Of a stretch of 64,000 nucleotides of DNA, positions 13,989-22,003 are shown in pieces. The notes under the pieces were generated by a model, which saw nothing but the letters and a program-made list of their open reading frames with translations, did no database searches and was not told the DNA's origin. This stretch comes from CAIMFV01 sp040757715 (GTDB lineage: Bacteria; Pseudomonadota; Alphaproteobacteria; Caulobacterales; Caulobacteraceae). The stretch is taken from assembly GCA_040757715.1 (NCBI GenBank), contig JBFLWS010000012.1:1-64000 (forward strand). The letters run 5' to 3'. The position numbers and the translations under genes are program-made. The number at the start of each line of letters is the position of its first letter. The first letter of the stretch is position 1.

Positions 13989-15395
13989 ATGAGCATCAAT
14001 AGCGCCATGCTCGCGGGCGTGTCCGGCCTGGTCGCCCAGTCCGCCGCCCTCGCCGCCGTGTCCGATAACATCGCCAACGTCGACACGGTGGGCTACAAGC
14101 TCGCCGATACAAATTTCGAAACCCTGGTGGCCTCGCAAGGGGTCAAGGGCGACTACTCGGCCGGCGGCGTCAACGCCCAGGCCACCCAGTTGGTGACGCA
14201 GCAGGGCAACTTCACCCAAACCAATTCGACCACCGATCTCGCTATTAACGGTCAGGGCTTTTTTGTCACCACCACCAACCCAACCAACGTCACGCCGGCT
14301 GATCCCCGATATTTCACCCGCGCCGGCTCGTTCACGGTGGATAGGCAAGGGTATTTGCGCAATTCGGCCGGGCTCTATCTGCAGGGCGCGCCGGTCAATG
14401 TGACAACCAATACGGTGACGATCAATCCTTCGGACGTCACGCAGCTCACCGCCATCAACGTGGAGAGCCAATCTGGCGCGTCCTCGCCGACGACCCAAGT
14501 CGCCATCAACGCCAACGTCAACTCCACCACCACCGTCAGCGCGGCGGCGGCCACCTACAGCGCCGCAACGCCCGCGAACAACATGGCCAGCGGCGCCGTG
14601 ACCCCCGACTTCACCGTGCAGATTCCCATCTCTGACAGTCTGGGCGCCCAGCACACGCTGGAGCTGGACATGCTGAAGTCTCCGACTGCGCCCAATACCT
14701 GGTACGCGGAACTGCGAGCCTTGCCGGACAAGAACGGCACGATTCCCGTAGTCACGGGCGCGCCGTTGGTGAACGGTCAGATCGCCACCGGATTGCTGAA
14801 GTTCCAAGCCAATGGGCAGCTCGACACCGTCAATTCAACCCTGCTCGGCAATCCGCCCAACATCTCCTTTGGCGCGTCCAGCGCCACCGCCCCCGCGGCC
14901 GGAGCGGTGCAGTGGGCGCAATCGCTCGGCCTCGCCACCCAGAGCTTGAACGTCCAATTGGGTCAGGCGCCCGGCGGCATCACCCAGTTCGCCAGCACCT
15001 CGGTGACGCAGTCCATCGTCACCAACGGCACCGCCTTCGGCAACCTGACCAACGTCGTGATCGACTCTAAAGGCAAGGTGACCGCCACTTTCGACAACGG
15101 GGTGTCGCGCCTGCTGGCTCAGGTGGCCATCGCCACCTTCCCCAATGCCGATGGTCTGAAAGCGCAAACGGGCGACGCCTATTCGGTCACGGCCGACAGC
15201 GGCACGCCGAACCTGAAGGCGCCCGGCACGGGCGGGGCAGGTCAAATCTCGCCCTCGTCTTTGGAGGCCTCCACCGTGGATCTGTCCACCCAGTTCACTG
15301 ACCTGATCACCACCCAGCGGGCCTACTCCGCATCTTCAAAAATCATAACGACGGCTGATCAGATGTTGCAGGACTTGCTCAGTATTATCCGTTGA
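13989..15395 (+). CDS. flgE: Flagellar hook protein FlgE
   Basis: A 468-residue hook protein. The N-terminal rod-hook motif is SDNIANVDTVGYK and the C-terminal segment QFTDLITTQRAYSASSKIITTADQML is the classic FlgE/FlgG helix. The central part is rich in Thr, Ala and Asn and is variable among species. FlgE forms the extracellular universal joint of the flagellum. A ribosome-binding site (CAGGAG) precedes the ATG. It is the last gene of the fliK-flgD-flgE operon. Confidence 0.96.
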   Translation: MSINSAMLAGVSGLVAQSAALAAVSDNIANVDTVGYKLADTNFETLVASQGVKGDYSAGGVNAQATQLVTQQGNFTQTNSTTDLAINGQGFFVTTTNPTNVTPADPRYFTRAGSFTVDRQGYLRNSAGLYLQGAPVNVTTNTVTINPSDVTQLTAINVESQSGASSPTTQVAINANVNSTTTVSAAAATYSAATPANNMASGAVTPDFTVQIPISDSLGAQHTLELDMLKSPTAPNTWYAELRALPDKNGTIPVVTGAPLVNGQIATGLLKFQANGQLDTVNSTLLGNPPNISFGASSATAPAAGAVQWAQSLGLATQSLNVQLGQAPGGITQFASTSVTQSIVTNGTAFGNLTNVVIDSKGKVTATFDNGVSRLLAQVAIATFPNADGLKAQTGDAYSVTADSGTPNLKAPGTGGAGQISPSSLEASTVDLSTQFTDLITTQRAYSASSKIITTADQMLQDLLSIIR

Positions 15396-15424
15396 TTCAT
15401 GCGCAATACACGAATTAAAGTTCA

Positions 15425-15443
15425 TATTTACCTTGGGTAAATA
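15425..15443. promoter_or_regulatory. 19-bp perfect dyad upstream of sciP
   Basis: TATTTACCTTGGGTAAATA has perfect 8-bp arms around a 3-base centre. It lies 30 bases after flgE and 115 bases before sciP in an AT-rich gap of about 160 bases. TTAA half-sites occur nearby: 15415-15418, and 15494-15497 with 15506-15509 at one base more than the CtrA spacing. A GATTC (GANTC, the CcrM methylation site) is at 15394. It could be an operator for sciP; no regulator is proven. Confidence 0.4.
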
Positions 15444-15557
15444 AGATGTCCCAAAAAGACACGACTTCGATTACGCTTTCTTTACTATTCGAATTAAGTC
15501 GACGTTTAAGCGCCTGCGCTATTCTCTCGCCAATTGGTGATGGGAAGGGTGCAACCC

Positions 15558-15842
15558 ATGTTGCAACAGCAACGCCTGAACAATAAGGGCGAGAAGTTCG
15601 TGATTGGTCCGACTGGGACTCCGTTGACGCTCTCTGACCTGCCGCCGGCGAACACCCAGCGATGGGTGATCCGGCGCAAGGCCGAGGTCGTGGCCGCCGT
15701 GCGCGGCGGTCTGTTGACCTTTGATGAGGCGTGCCAACGCTACAAGCTGACGGACGAGGAGTTCGTGGGCTGGCAGAAGGCCATCGACCGCCACGGTCTA
15801 GCGGGCCTGCGCACCACGCGCATTCAGCAATACCGCGAATAG
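15558..15842 (+). CDS. sciP: CtrA inhibitory protein SciP (DUF1153)
   Basis: A 94-residue protein of the DUF1153 family, matching SciP in opening (MLQQQRLNNKGEKFVIGP), in the helix-turn-helix core (RWVIRRKAEVVAAVRGGLLT, then DEACQRYKLTDEEFVGWQ) and in size. In Caulobacter, SciP binds CtrA and promoter DNA in swarmer cells and blocks CtrA-driven transcription, so flagellar and pilus genes are timed to the predivisional stage. Its place between the hook operon and fliF is as in Caulobacter. The ATG at 15558 was chosen over GTG 15534 and ATG 15537 because GGAAGGG lies about ten bases before it. Confidence 0.9.
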   Translation: MLQQQRLNNKGEKFVIGPTGTPLTLSDLPPANTQRWVIRRKAEVVAAVRGGLLTFDEACQRYKLTDEEFVGWQKAIDRHGLAGLRTTRIQQYRE

Positions 15843-15930
15843 GACGAGTGCGGGCGGTCCTCGGGCCGTCCGCTCCTGTCTGCGCGCGACGGACGAATGG
15901 TGTTCAGCGTCGCGCCGTCAACCCTACGTC

Positions 15931-15946
15931 TTAAAGCCTCGTTTAC
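15931..15946 (+). promoter_or_regulatory. Candidate CtrA box upstream of fliF
   Basis: TTAA-AGCCTCG-TTTAC matches TTAA-N7-TTAAC with one mismatch and exact 7-base spacing. It lies about 65-80 bases before fliF. In Caulobacter the fliF operon is a CtrA-activated class II promoter, so the position is as expected. Confidence 0.5.
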
Positions 15947-16008
15947 ACCCTGCTGGGTAATTTCTGCCTAGCAGGGCGCTGGCGTTTGGTTCGCCGGCTA
16001 ACGGCGAG

Positions 16009-17658
16009 GTGGGCGTGCAGGGTCTTTTGGCATTTCTGCAAAGATTTGGGATCGGACGCCTGGGCGCCATCGCCGGGGGCGCGGCCGGTCTTTTGGCTGT
16101 GATCGCCTTCTTGATGTTCAACATCGGGGGCGAGCCCAAATCGCTGCTCTATTCCAATCTCGACCTCAAGGAAGCCTCGCAGATCACTCAGGCGCTGGAC
16201 GCCGCCAATGTGAAATACGAGGTGAAGGGCGACGGGACCACCGTCATGGTGGCGCGGGATCAGGTGGCCTCGGCGCGGCTGATGCTGTCGAGCAAGGGCC
16301 TGCCGACCTCCGGCTCTGTGGGTTACGAGATCTTCGATTCCGCCCCCGCCCTCGGCCAGACCGACTTCGTGCAGAATCTCAACGCCAAGCGGGCGGCGGA
16401 GGGCGAACTCGCCCGCACCATTCGCTCGATCCAGGGGGTGACCTCGGCACGGGTGCTGCTGAATCTGCCCAAGCGCCAGCTGTTCGAGGACGATAACGCC
16501 ACGCCCTCGGCCTCCATCATGGTGGCGACCTCAGGTCGCCGCCTGTCTTCAGATCAGGTGCGCTCCATCCGCAATCTGGTGGCCGCAGCGACGCCGGGGC
16601 TGAAGCCGGAGCGCGTGGCGGTGTCGGACCAGTCGGGCGAGCTCCTCGCCGGCATGGACGATCCGGCCGGCGGCGGCGCCTCCAGCGCTCAGCGCGCCGA
16701 CGTCGAAGAGCGGCTGAAGAAGCAGATCAAGGACCTGGTGGAGGGCGTGGTGGGGCCGGGCAAGGCGCGCGTGACCGTGGCCGCCGACGTTGACCTTGCT
16801 CGAGTTACGACCCAGGAGAAGAAGTACGATCCGGACGGCCAGGTGGTGATGTCCACCTCCACCGGCAAGGACACCAACAAGGAGGACAAGTCCGCCAGCC
16901 AGGGCGCTGTGTCCTCGTCCCAGAACCTGCCGGGGGCGCAGAACGCCAACAGCGTCTCCAATCCCACCTCGTCCAGCGATAAGCAGGATGAGACCACCAA
17001 CTACGAGAACTCGTCCACCACCACCACCCGCATTCAAGAACCGGGCGAGATCAAGAAGATCTCCGTGTCGGTGGCTGTGGATGGCGCTCAAGCCCTGGAC
17101 GCCAAGGGCAAGCCGGGGCCCTGGACCCCCCGCTCCGCCGATGAAATGGCCAAGATCGACGCCTTGGTGAAGGGCGCCATCGGTTACGACCAGAAGCGCG
17201 GCGACCTGGTGCAGGTGGTGAACGTGCGCTTCGAGAAGCCGGCGGACGCCCTTGGCGGCGCGGCGGCCTCAAGCCCGTTCGAGTTCGACAAGAACGACAT
17301 CATGCGGGCCGTGGAGCTCGGCATCCTCGGCGTCGTGGCGATCCTGGTGATCTTCTTCGTCGCCCGCCCGGTGCTCACCACCGCTGTGAAGGGCGGCGGC
17401 ATGGGCGACTTCGCCATGGCGGGCGGCGCGCCTGCGCGCCTCGTGGGCGCCTCGGACAACGCCGGCGCTCTGGCCATGGCCGGACATGACGGCGCTGCCG
17501 CGGCGCTGCCGATGGCTGGCGAATTCGACCAGCGCGTGGACATCGCGCGCATCGAGGGGCAGGTGAAGGCCTCCTCGGTGAAGAAGGTGTCCGAGTTCGT
17601 AGAGAAGCATCCGGATGAGTCGGTTTCGATTCTCCGCAGCTGGCTGCATGAATCCTGA
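16009..17658 (+). CDS. fliF: Flagellar MS-ring protein FliF
   Basis: A 549-residue FliF. The first membrane helix is at about residues 20-40 (LGAIAGGAAGLLAVIAFLMF) and the second at about 433-453 (ELGILGVVAILVIFFVARPV). Between them lies the YscJ/FliF periplasmic ring-building region, with LLYSNLDLKEASQI near its start. The C-terminal tail ends SVSILRSWLHES, the FliG-binding segment. FliF forms the MS ring and houses the export gate. The start is uncertain: GTG 16009 or GTG 16015, each near GGCGAGGTGG. The gene opens an operon running to flhA; its stop overlaps the fliG start by one base (TGATG). Confidence 0.95.
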   Translation: MGVQGLLAFLQRFGIGRLGAIAGGAAGLLAVIAFLMFNIGGEPKSLLYSNLDLKEASQITQALDAANVKYEVKGDGTTVMVARDQVASARLMLSSKGLPTSGSVGYEIFDSAPALGQTDFVQNLNAKRAAEGELARTIRSIQGVTSARVLLNLPKRQLFEDDNATPSASIMVATSGRRLSSDQVRSIRNLVAAATPGLKPERVAVSDQSGELLAGMDDPAGGGASSAQRADVEERLKKQIKDLVEGVVGPGKARVTVAADVDLARVTTQEKKYDPDGQVVMSTSTGKDTNKEDKSASQGAVSSSQNLPGAQNANSVSNPTSSSDKQDETTNYENSSTTTTRIQEPGEIKKISVSVAVDGAQALDAKGKPGPWTPRSADEMAKIDALVKGAIGYDQKRGDLVQVVNVRFEKPADALGGAAASSPFEFDKNDIMRAVELGILGVVAILVIFFVARPVLTTAVKGGGMGDFAMAGGAPARLVGASDNAGALAMAGHDGAAAALPMAGEFDQRVDIARIEGQVKASSVKKVSEFVEKHPDESVSILRSWLHES

Positions 17659-18689
17659 TGCTGGCCTCTCGTAAAAAGAATGCGATCGAGGACCCCAACA
17701 AACTCTCCGGGCCGGAGAAGGCGGCTGTAGTGCTGCTCGCCCTCGGCGAAGATCACACCTACCTGTGGGAATCGCTGGACGAGGAGGAGATCAAGGAAGT
17801 CTCCCAGGCCATGTCGAGCCTCGGCACCGTGTCGGCCACGGTGGTGGAGACGCTCTTGGTGGATTTCGTGTCCGGCATGTCCTCCACCGGCGCCATCATG
17901 GGCTCCTACGAGCAGACCCAGCGCCTGTTGTCCGCTTTCATGCCCACCGAGAAGGTGGACCAGATCATGGAGGAGATCCGTGGTCCGGCCGGCCGCACCA
18001 TGTGGGACAAGCTCGCCAATGTGAACGAGGCGGTGCTCGCCAACTATCTGAAGAACGAATACCCGCAGACCGTGGCCGTGGTGCTGTCCAAGATCAAGGC
18101 CGACCACGGGGCGCGGGTCCTGGCCTCCCTGCCGGAAGACTTCGCCCTCGAATGCGTCACGCGCATGCTGCGCATGGAGCCGGTGCAGCGCGACATTCTC
18201 GACAAGATCGAGCAGACCCTGCGCATCGAGTTCATGTCCAACCTCGCCCGCACCTCGAAGCGCGACAGCCACGAGATGATGGCTGAGATCTTCAACAACT
18301 TCGATCGCCAGACCGAAAGCCGCTTCATCGCCGCTCTGGAAGAGCGCAACCGCGAAAGCGCCGAGCGCATCCGCGCCCTGATGTTCGTGTTCGAGGACCT
18401 GAGCAAGCTCGACCCCGGCGGGGTGCAGACCCTGCTGCGGGCGGTGGAGAAGGACCAGCTCGGCCTCGCCCTCAAGGGCGCGTCGGATTCGTTGCGCGAG
18501 CTCTTCTTCTCCAACATGAGCGAGCGCGCCGCCAAGATCATGCGCGAGGACATGGAGAGCATGGGCCCGGTGCGCCTGAAGGACGTGGACCAGGCGCAGA
18601 TGGCCATGGTCCAGGTGGCCAAGGACCTGGCCGCCAAGGGCGAAATCATGCTGGCCGGCTCCGGCGGCGACGACGAGCTGATCTACTGA
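17658..18689 (+). CDS. fliG: Flagellar motor switch protein FliG
   Basis: A 343-residue FliG of typical length. The N-terminal domain begins LSGPEKAAVVLLALGEDH and the middle domain contains NEYPQTVAVVLSKI, the EHPQ-like motif. The C-terminal torque domain carries the charged-residue helix FVFEDLSKLDPGGVQTLLRAV. FliG links FliF to FliM/FliN and interacts with the stator at the cytoplasmic face. It is translationally coupled to fliF and followed after one base by the fliH-like gene. Confidence 0.97.
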   Translation: MLASRKKNAIEDPNKLSGPEKAAVVLLALGEDHTYLWESLDEEEIKEVSQAMSSLGTVSATVVETLLVDFVSGMSSTGAIMGSYEQTQRLLSAFMPTEKVDQIMEEIRGPAGRTMWDKLANVNEAVLANYLKNEYPQTVAVVLSKIKADHGARVLASLPEDFALECVTRMLRMEPVQRDILDKIEQTLRIEFMSNLARTSKRDSHEMMAEIFNNFDRQTESRFIAALEERNRESAERIRALMFVFEDLSKLDPGGVQTLLRAVEKDQLGLALKGASDSLRELFFSNMSERAAKIMREDMESMGPVRLKDVDQAQMAMVQVAKDLAAKGEIMLAGSGGDDELIY

Positions 18690-18690
18690 C

Positions 18691-19344
18691 ATGACCGAAA
18701 AGCTCGCCCCTCGCCCGTTCACCTTCGACACCGTGTTCGACGGCGCGCACGTGATCTCCGCGCCGCGCTCGAAGAGGTCCTTCACCCCGGAAGAGGTGGA
18801 GCAGATCCGCGCCCAGGCCTATGCCGAGGGCGAACGCTCCGCCACCGCTCTCGCCGAACAGCAGGCGGCGTCGGCTCTGGCCGATGTCGGCCGCCAGCTC
18901 GGCAGCGCGCTCTCGACCCTCGGCCGGGTGGCGCACGACCACCGCGCCGCCAGCGCCGAGCTGGCCCTGGCCTGCGCGCGCTGTATCGCCGACGCGGCTC
19001 TGCAACAGTTCCCCGCTGCTCCGGCTGAGGCGGCGCTGGCGGCTTTGGCGGATGAGATCAAGACCGCGCCGCGGGTGACGGTGCGCGCGAGTCCCGGCGC
19101 CGCCGAGCGCCTCGCCCACACCCTGTCGCAGCTGGCGACCGGCATCGGCTTCGACGGCGCGGTGACGGTATCCGCCGATCCCGCCATGGGCGCCGGCGCC
19201 TTCAGTTTCGACTGGGGCGACGGCCGCGCGGCCTTCGACCCGACAGCCGCCGCCGAGCGTGTAACCGAAGCCCTGGCCGCGGCCCTCGCCGCCGAGGGGC
19301 TGCACGCTGAATCCCTTCGCCTTGAACCGGGAGCCGGACAATGA
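18691..19344 (+). CDS. fliH: FliH-like flagellar export regulator (FlbE)
   Basis: A 217-residue protein between fliG and fliN, the position of flbE/fliH in Caulobacter. It shows the N-terminal basic/aromatic region, then YAEGERSATALAEQQAA, a GxxxG-poor helical stretch, and a C-terminal domain rich in Ala with VTVSADPAMGAGAF, typical of the FliH C-terminal fold. FliH restrains the FliI ATPase of the export apparatus; FlbE has also been linked to polar signalling. The family is weakly conserved, so the assignment leans on position. It overlaps fliN by four bases. Confidence 0.8.
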   Translation: MTEKLAPRPFTFDTVFDGAHVISAPRSKRSFTPEEVEQIRAQAYAEGERSATALAEQQAASALADVGRQLGSALSTLGRVAHDHRAASAELALACARCIADAALQQFPAAPAEAALAALADEIKTAPRVTVRASPGAAERLAHTLSQLATGIGFDGAVTVSADPAMGAGAFSFDWGDGRAAFDPTAAAERVTEALAAALAAEGLHAESLRLEPGAGQ

Positions 19345-19676
19345 GCGATCAAGACCTGCAGCTCGAATCCTTCGACGACATGAACCCCGCACTCGGGGGG
19401 GGCGACGACGGAGAAGACAAGACCGCCGCGGACCTGGCCCCGGTGTTCGATGTGCCGGTGCACATCTCCGCTGTGCTCGGCAAGACCAGCATGTCGGTGG
19501 CCGACCTGTTGCGGCTGGCCCAGGGCAGCGTGCTCGAGCTCGACCGCAAGGTGGGCGAGGCCATCGACATCTATGTGAACAACCGCCTGGTGGCGCGGGG
19601 CGAAGTCGTGATCGTCGACGATCGCCTGGGCGTGACCATGACCGAAATCATCAAGGACGGCGACAGCAGTCTTTAG
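19341..19676 (+). CDS. fliN: Flagellar motor switch protein FliN
   Basis: A 111-residue FliN. The SpoA (C-ring) domain is complete: VPVHISAVLGKTSMSVADLL, then GSVLELDRKVGEAIDIYVN, then NRLVARGEVVIVDDRLGV. An acidic N-terminal extension of about 30 residues precedes it. FliN forms the base of the cytoplasmic C ring and receives export cargo via FliH. The start overlaps the previous gene's stop (ATGA). Confidence 0.97.
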   Translation: MSDQDLQLESFDDMNPALGGGDDGEDKTAADLAPVFDVPVHISAVLGKTSMSVADLLRLAQGSVLELDRKVGEAIDIYVNNRLVARGEVVIVDDRLGVTMTEIIKDGDSSL

Positions 19677-19722
19677 GCCAATCCATGGCGCGGTCTGACT
19701 GCGCCAGACGAGGAGACAGAAC

Positions 19723-21111
19723 ATGCGGCTATTGGTTGTCGGCGGGCTCAACGGCCAGCTCTCCACCGCGGTCAAGATGGCCATGCAGGCCGGCGCCAAG
19801 GTGAGCCATGTGGACACCATCGCCCAGGCGACCCACGCCCTGCGCGCAGGCCAGGGGGCCGATCTTCTGATGGTCGACTACCATCTGGACATCCGCGGAC
19901 TGATCACCGCCAACGAGGCCGAGCGCATCCATGTGCCGGTGGTGGCCTGCGGCGTCGGGGCCGATCCCAAGAGCGCGGCGGACGCCATCCGCGCGGGCGC
20001 TAAGGAGTTCATTCCACTTCCGCCGGAGGCCGACCTCATCGCCGCGGTGCTCGCCGCCGTGGCCGACGACGAGCGGCCCATGGTCACCCGCGACCCGGTG
20101 ATGGAGCAGGTGCTGAAGCTGGCCGATCAGGTGGCCCGCTCCGACGCCTCCATCCTCATCACCGGCGAGAGCGGCGTCGGCAAGGAGGTCATGGCCCGCT
20201 ACATCCATGAGAAGTCGCGCCGGGCGGACAAGCCGTTCATCTCGGTGAACTGCGCCGCCATCCCCGACAATCTGCTGGAATCCGAGCTGTTCGGCCATGA
20301 GAAGGGCGCCTTCACCGGCGCGGTGGCGCGGCGCATCGGCAAGTTCGAGGAAGCCGACGGCGGCACGCTTCTCCTGGACGAAATCTCGGAAATGGACGTT
20401 CGCCTGCAGGCCAAGCTGCTGCGCGCCCTCCAGGAGCGGGAGATCGACCGGGTGGGCGGCTCCAAGCCGGTGAAGGTGAATATCCGCATCCTCGCCACCT
20501 CCAACCGCGACCTGACCGAGGCGGTGCGGGCCGGGACCTTCCGCGAAGACCTGCTCTATCGGCTGAACGTGGTGAACCTGCGCCTGCCGGCGTTGCGCGA
20601 ACGGCCGGGCGACATCCTGGCCCTCGCCGAACACTTCTCCCGCAAGTACGCCCAGGCGAACGCGGTGGCCGAACGCCCCCTGGCCGACGACACCAAGCGC
20701 CGGCTCCTGGCGCATCGCTGGCCGGGCAATGTGCGCGAGCTGGAGAACGCCATGCACCGGGCGGTGCTGCTCTCCACCGGCGCTGAGATCGCGCCGGACG
20801 CGGTGCGCCTGCCGGACGGTCAGCCTTTGTCTGGCGGCGCGTCCGCATCCTATCCGTCGCCGGCCATAGATCGCACCGGCGAGACCGCCGCTCACGCCGC
20901 CGAGGCCGCCGCCCGCGCTCTAGTGGGCCGCACAGTCGCTCAAGTGGAGCAGCAGCTGATCCTCGACACCCTCAACCACTGCCTCGGCAACCGCACCCAC
21001 GCGGCCAATATCCTCGGCATCTCCATCCGCACCTTGCGCAACAAGCTGAAGGAATATTCCGAGGCGGGCGTGAGCATTCCCGCGCCCCAGGGCGGGTCCT
21101 ATGCGGCGTGA
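19723..21111 (+). CDS. flbD: Sigma-54-dependent activator FlbD
   Basis: A 462-residue NtrC-family regulator: a receiver-like domain (residues 1-115), an AAA+ domain with Walker A GESGVGKE (from residue 148) and the sigma-54 contact loop GAFTGA (195-200), and a C-terminal Fis-type helix-turn-helix (NRTHAANILGISIRTLRNKL). Its place directly after fliN and its degenerate receiver (LLMVDYHLD at the phosphorylation strand) fit FlbD of Caulobacter, which with FliX turns on sigma-54 hook and filament genes after the basal body is built. It probably acts on the promoter at 11508. The last 11 bases overlap the beta-lactamase gene. Confidence 0.93.
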   Translation: MRLLVVGGLNGQLSTAVKMAMQAGAKVSHVDTIAQATHALRAGQGADLLMVDYHLDIRGLITANEAERIHVPVVACGVGADPKSAADAIRAGAKEFIPLPPEADLIAAVLAAVADDERPMVTRDPVMEQVLKLADQVARSDASILITGESGVGKEVMARYIHEKSRRADKPFISVNCAAIPDNLLESELFGHEKGAFTGAVARRIGKFEEADGGTLLLDEISEMDVRLQAKLLRALQEREIDRVGGSKPVKVNIRILATSNRDLTEAVRAGTFREDLLYRLNVVNLRLPALRERPGDILALAEHFSRKYAQANAVAERPLADDTKRRLLAHRWPGNVRELENAMHRAVLLSTGAEIAPDAVRLPDGQPLSGGASASYPSPAIDRTGETAAHAAEAAARALVGRTVAQVEQQLILDTLNHCLGNRTHAANILGISIRTLRNKLKEYSEAGVSIPAPQGGSYAA

Positions 21112-22003
21112 GACGACGCTGAGACGTCGTGAGTTCATTAGCTCCGGTGGTGCGGCGGTCTTTGCGCCCACGGTGGCCCTCGCCGCGCCGGGCTTGGCCC
21201 TCGCCGCGCCGGGCTCGCCCTTCGCCGAGCTGGAAGCGCGCAGCGGCGGGGCGCTGGGCGTCTATGCCGAAGACTTGACCACGGGCCGCGTGCTGGCCCA
21301 CCGCGCCGACGCGCGCTTTCCCCTGTGCTCCTCGTTCAAATGTCTGGCCGCAGGGGCGGTGCTGGCGCGGGTGGACCGGGGCGAGGAGCGCCTCGATCGC
21401 GTCATCAAATACAGCGCCGCCGACCTGATGAGCTATGCGCCCACGGCCAAGGCGCATGTGAGCGAAGGCGGCCTCGCCCTCGGCGCGCTGTGCGAAGCTG
21501 CGGTGAGCCTCAGCGACAACACCGCCGCCAATCTGATCCTCGACCAGATCGATGGCCCCGCCGGCCTCACCCGCTGGCTGCGGGGCATCGGCGATCCCGT
21601 CACCCGGCTCGATCACAAGGAGCCGGAGCTCAACCGCGTGCCCGTGGGCGCAAAGACCGACACCACCTCGCCCCGGGCCATGGCCGCCAGCGTGCGCAAG
21701 CTCTTGCTGGGCGAAGTGCTGAAGCCCGAAAGCCGGGCGCGGCTGCTGGCCTGGATGGACGGGTGCAAGACCGGGGATCATCGGATTCGCGCCGGCGCCC
21801 CTGGATGGCGGGTGGCGGACAAGACCGGGACCTATGACGGCTGCTGCAACGACGTGGCTTATCTGCGCGACGCTAAGGGGCGCCAGATCATGCTGGCCCT
21901 CTATCTGACGAACGCGCACCGTCTCGACGACGCCGGCCGCGAGGCCGTGCTGGCGGAGGCCACGCGCATCGCCCTCCGCGCCTTGAGCAACGCCCATGGC
22001 TGA
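21101..22003 (+). CDS. bla: Class A serine beta-lactamase
   Basis: A 300-residue class A beta-lactamase with all catalytic motifs: Ser77-x-x-Lys80 in LCSSFK (Ambler S70/K73), Ser138-Asp-Asn140 (SDN loop), Glu174 in EPELN (Ambler E166) and Lys241-Thr-Gly (KTG). A twin-arginine-type signal (RRREFISSGG, then an Ala-rich stretch) suggests periplasmic export by Tat. Cys76 precedes the active serine, as in carbapenemases of the KPC/SME group, and Cys248/Cys249 lie near the position of their partner, so a disulfide is possible. The gene overlaps flbD by 11 bases and flhA by 8, so it is co-translated with flagellar genes. Confidence 0.93.
   Translation: MRRETTLRRREFISSGGAAVFAPTVALAAPGLALAAPGSPFAELEARSGGALGVYAEDLTTGRVLAHRADARFPLCSSFKCLAAGAVLARVDRGEERLDRVIKYSAADLMSYAPTAKAHVSEGGLALGALCEAAVSLSDNTAANLILDQIDGPAGLTRWLRGIGDPVTRLDHKEPELNRVPVGAKTDTTSPRAMAASVRKLLLGEVLKPESRARLLAWMDGCKTGDHRIRAGAPGWRVADKTGTYDGCCNDVAYLRDAKGRQIMLALYLTNAHRLDDAGREAVLAEATRIALRALSNAHG

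Noticed and set aside
15850..15872. Terminator after sciP (GCGGGCGG / CCGTCCGC)
   Set aside because: The stem is 8 bp with one G-T pair, but no T-run follows. It was not strong enough to list.
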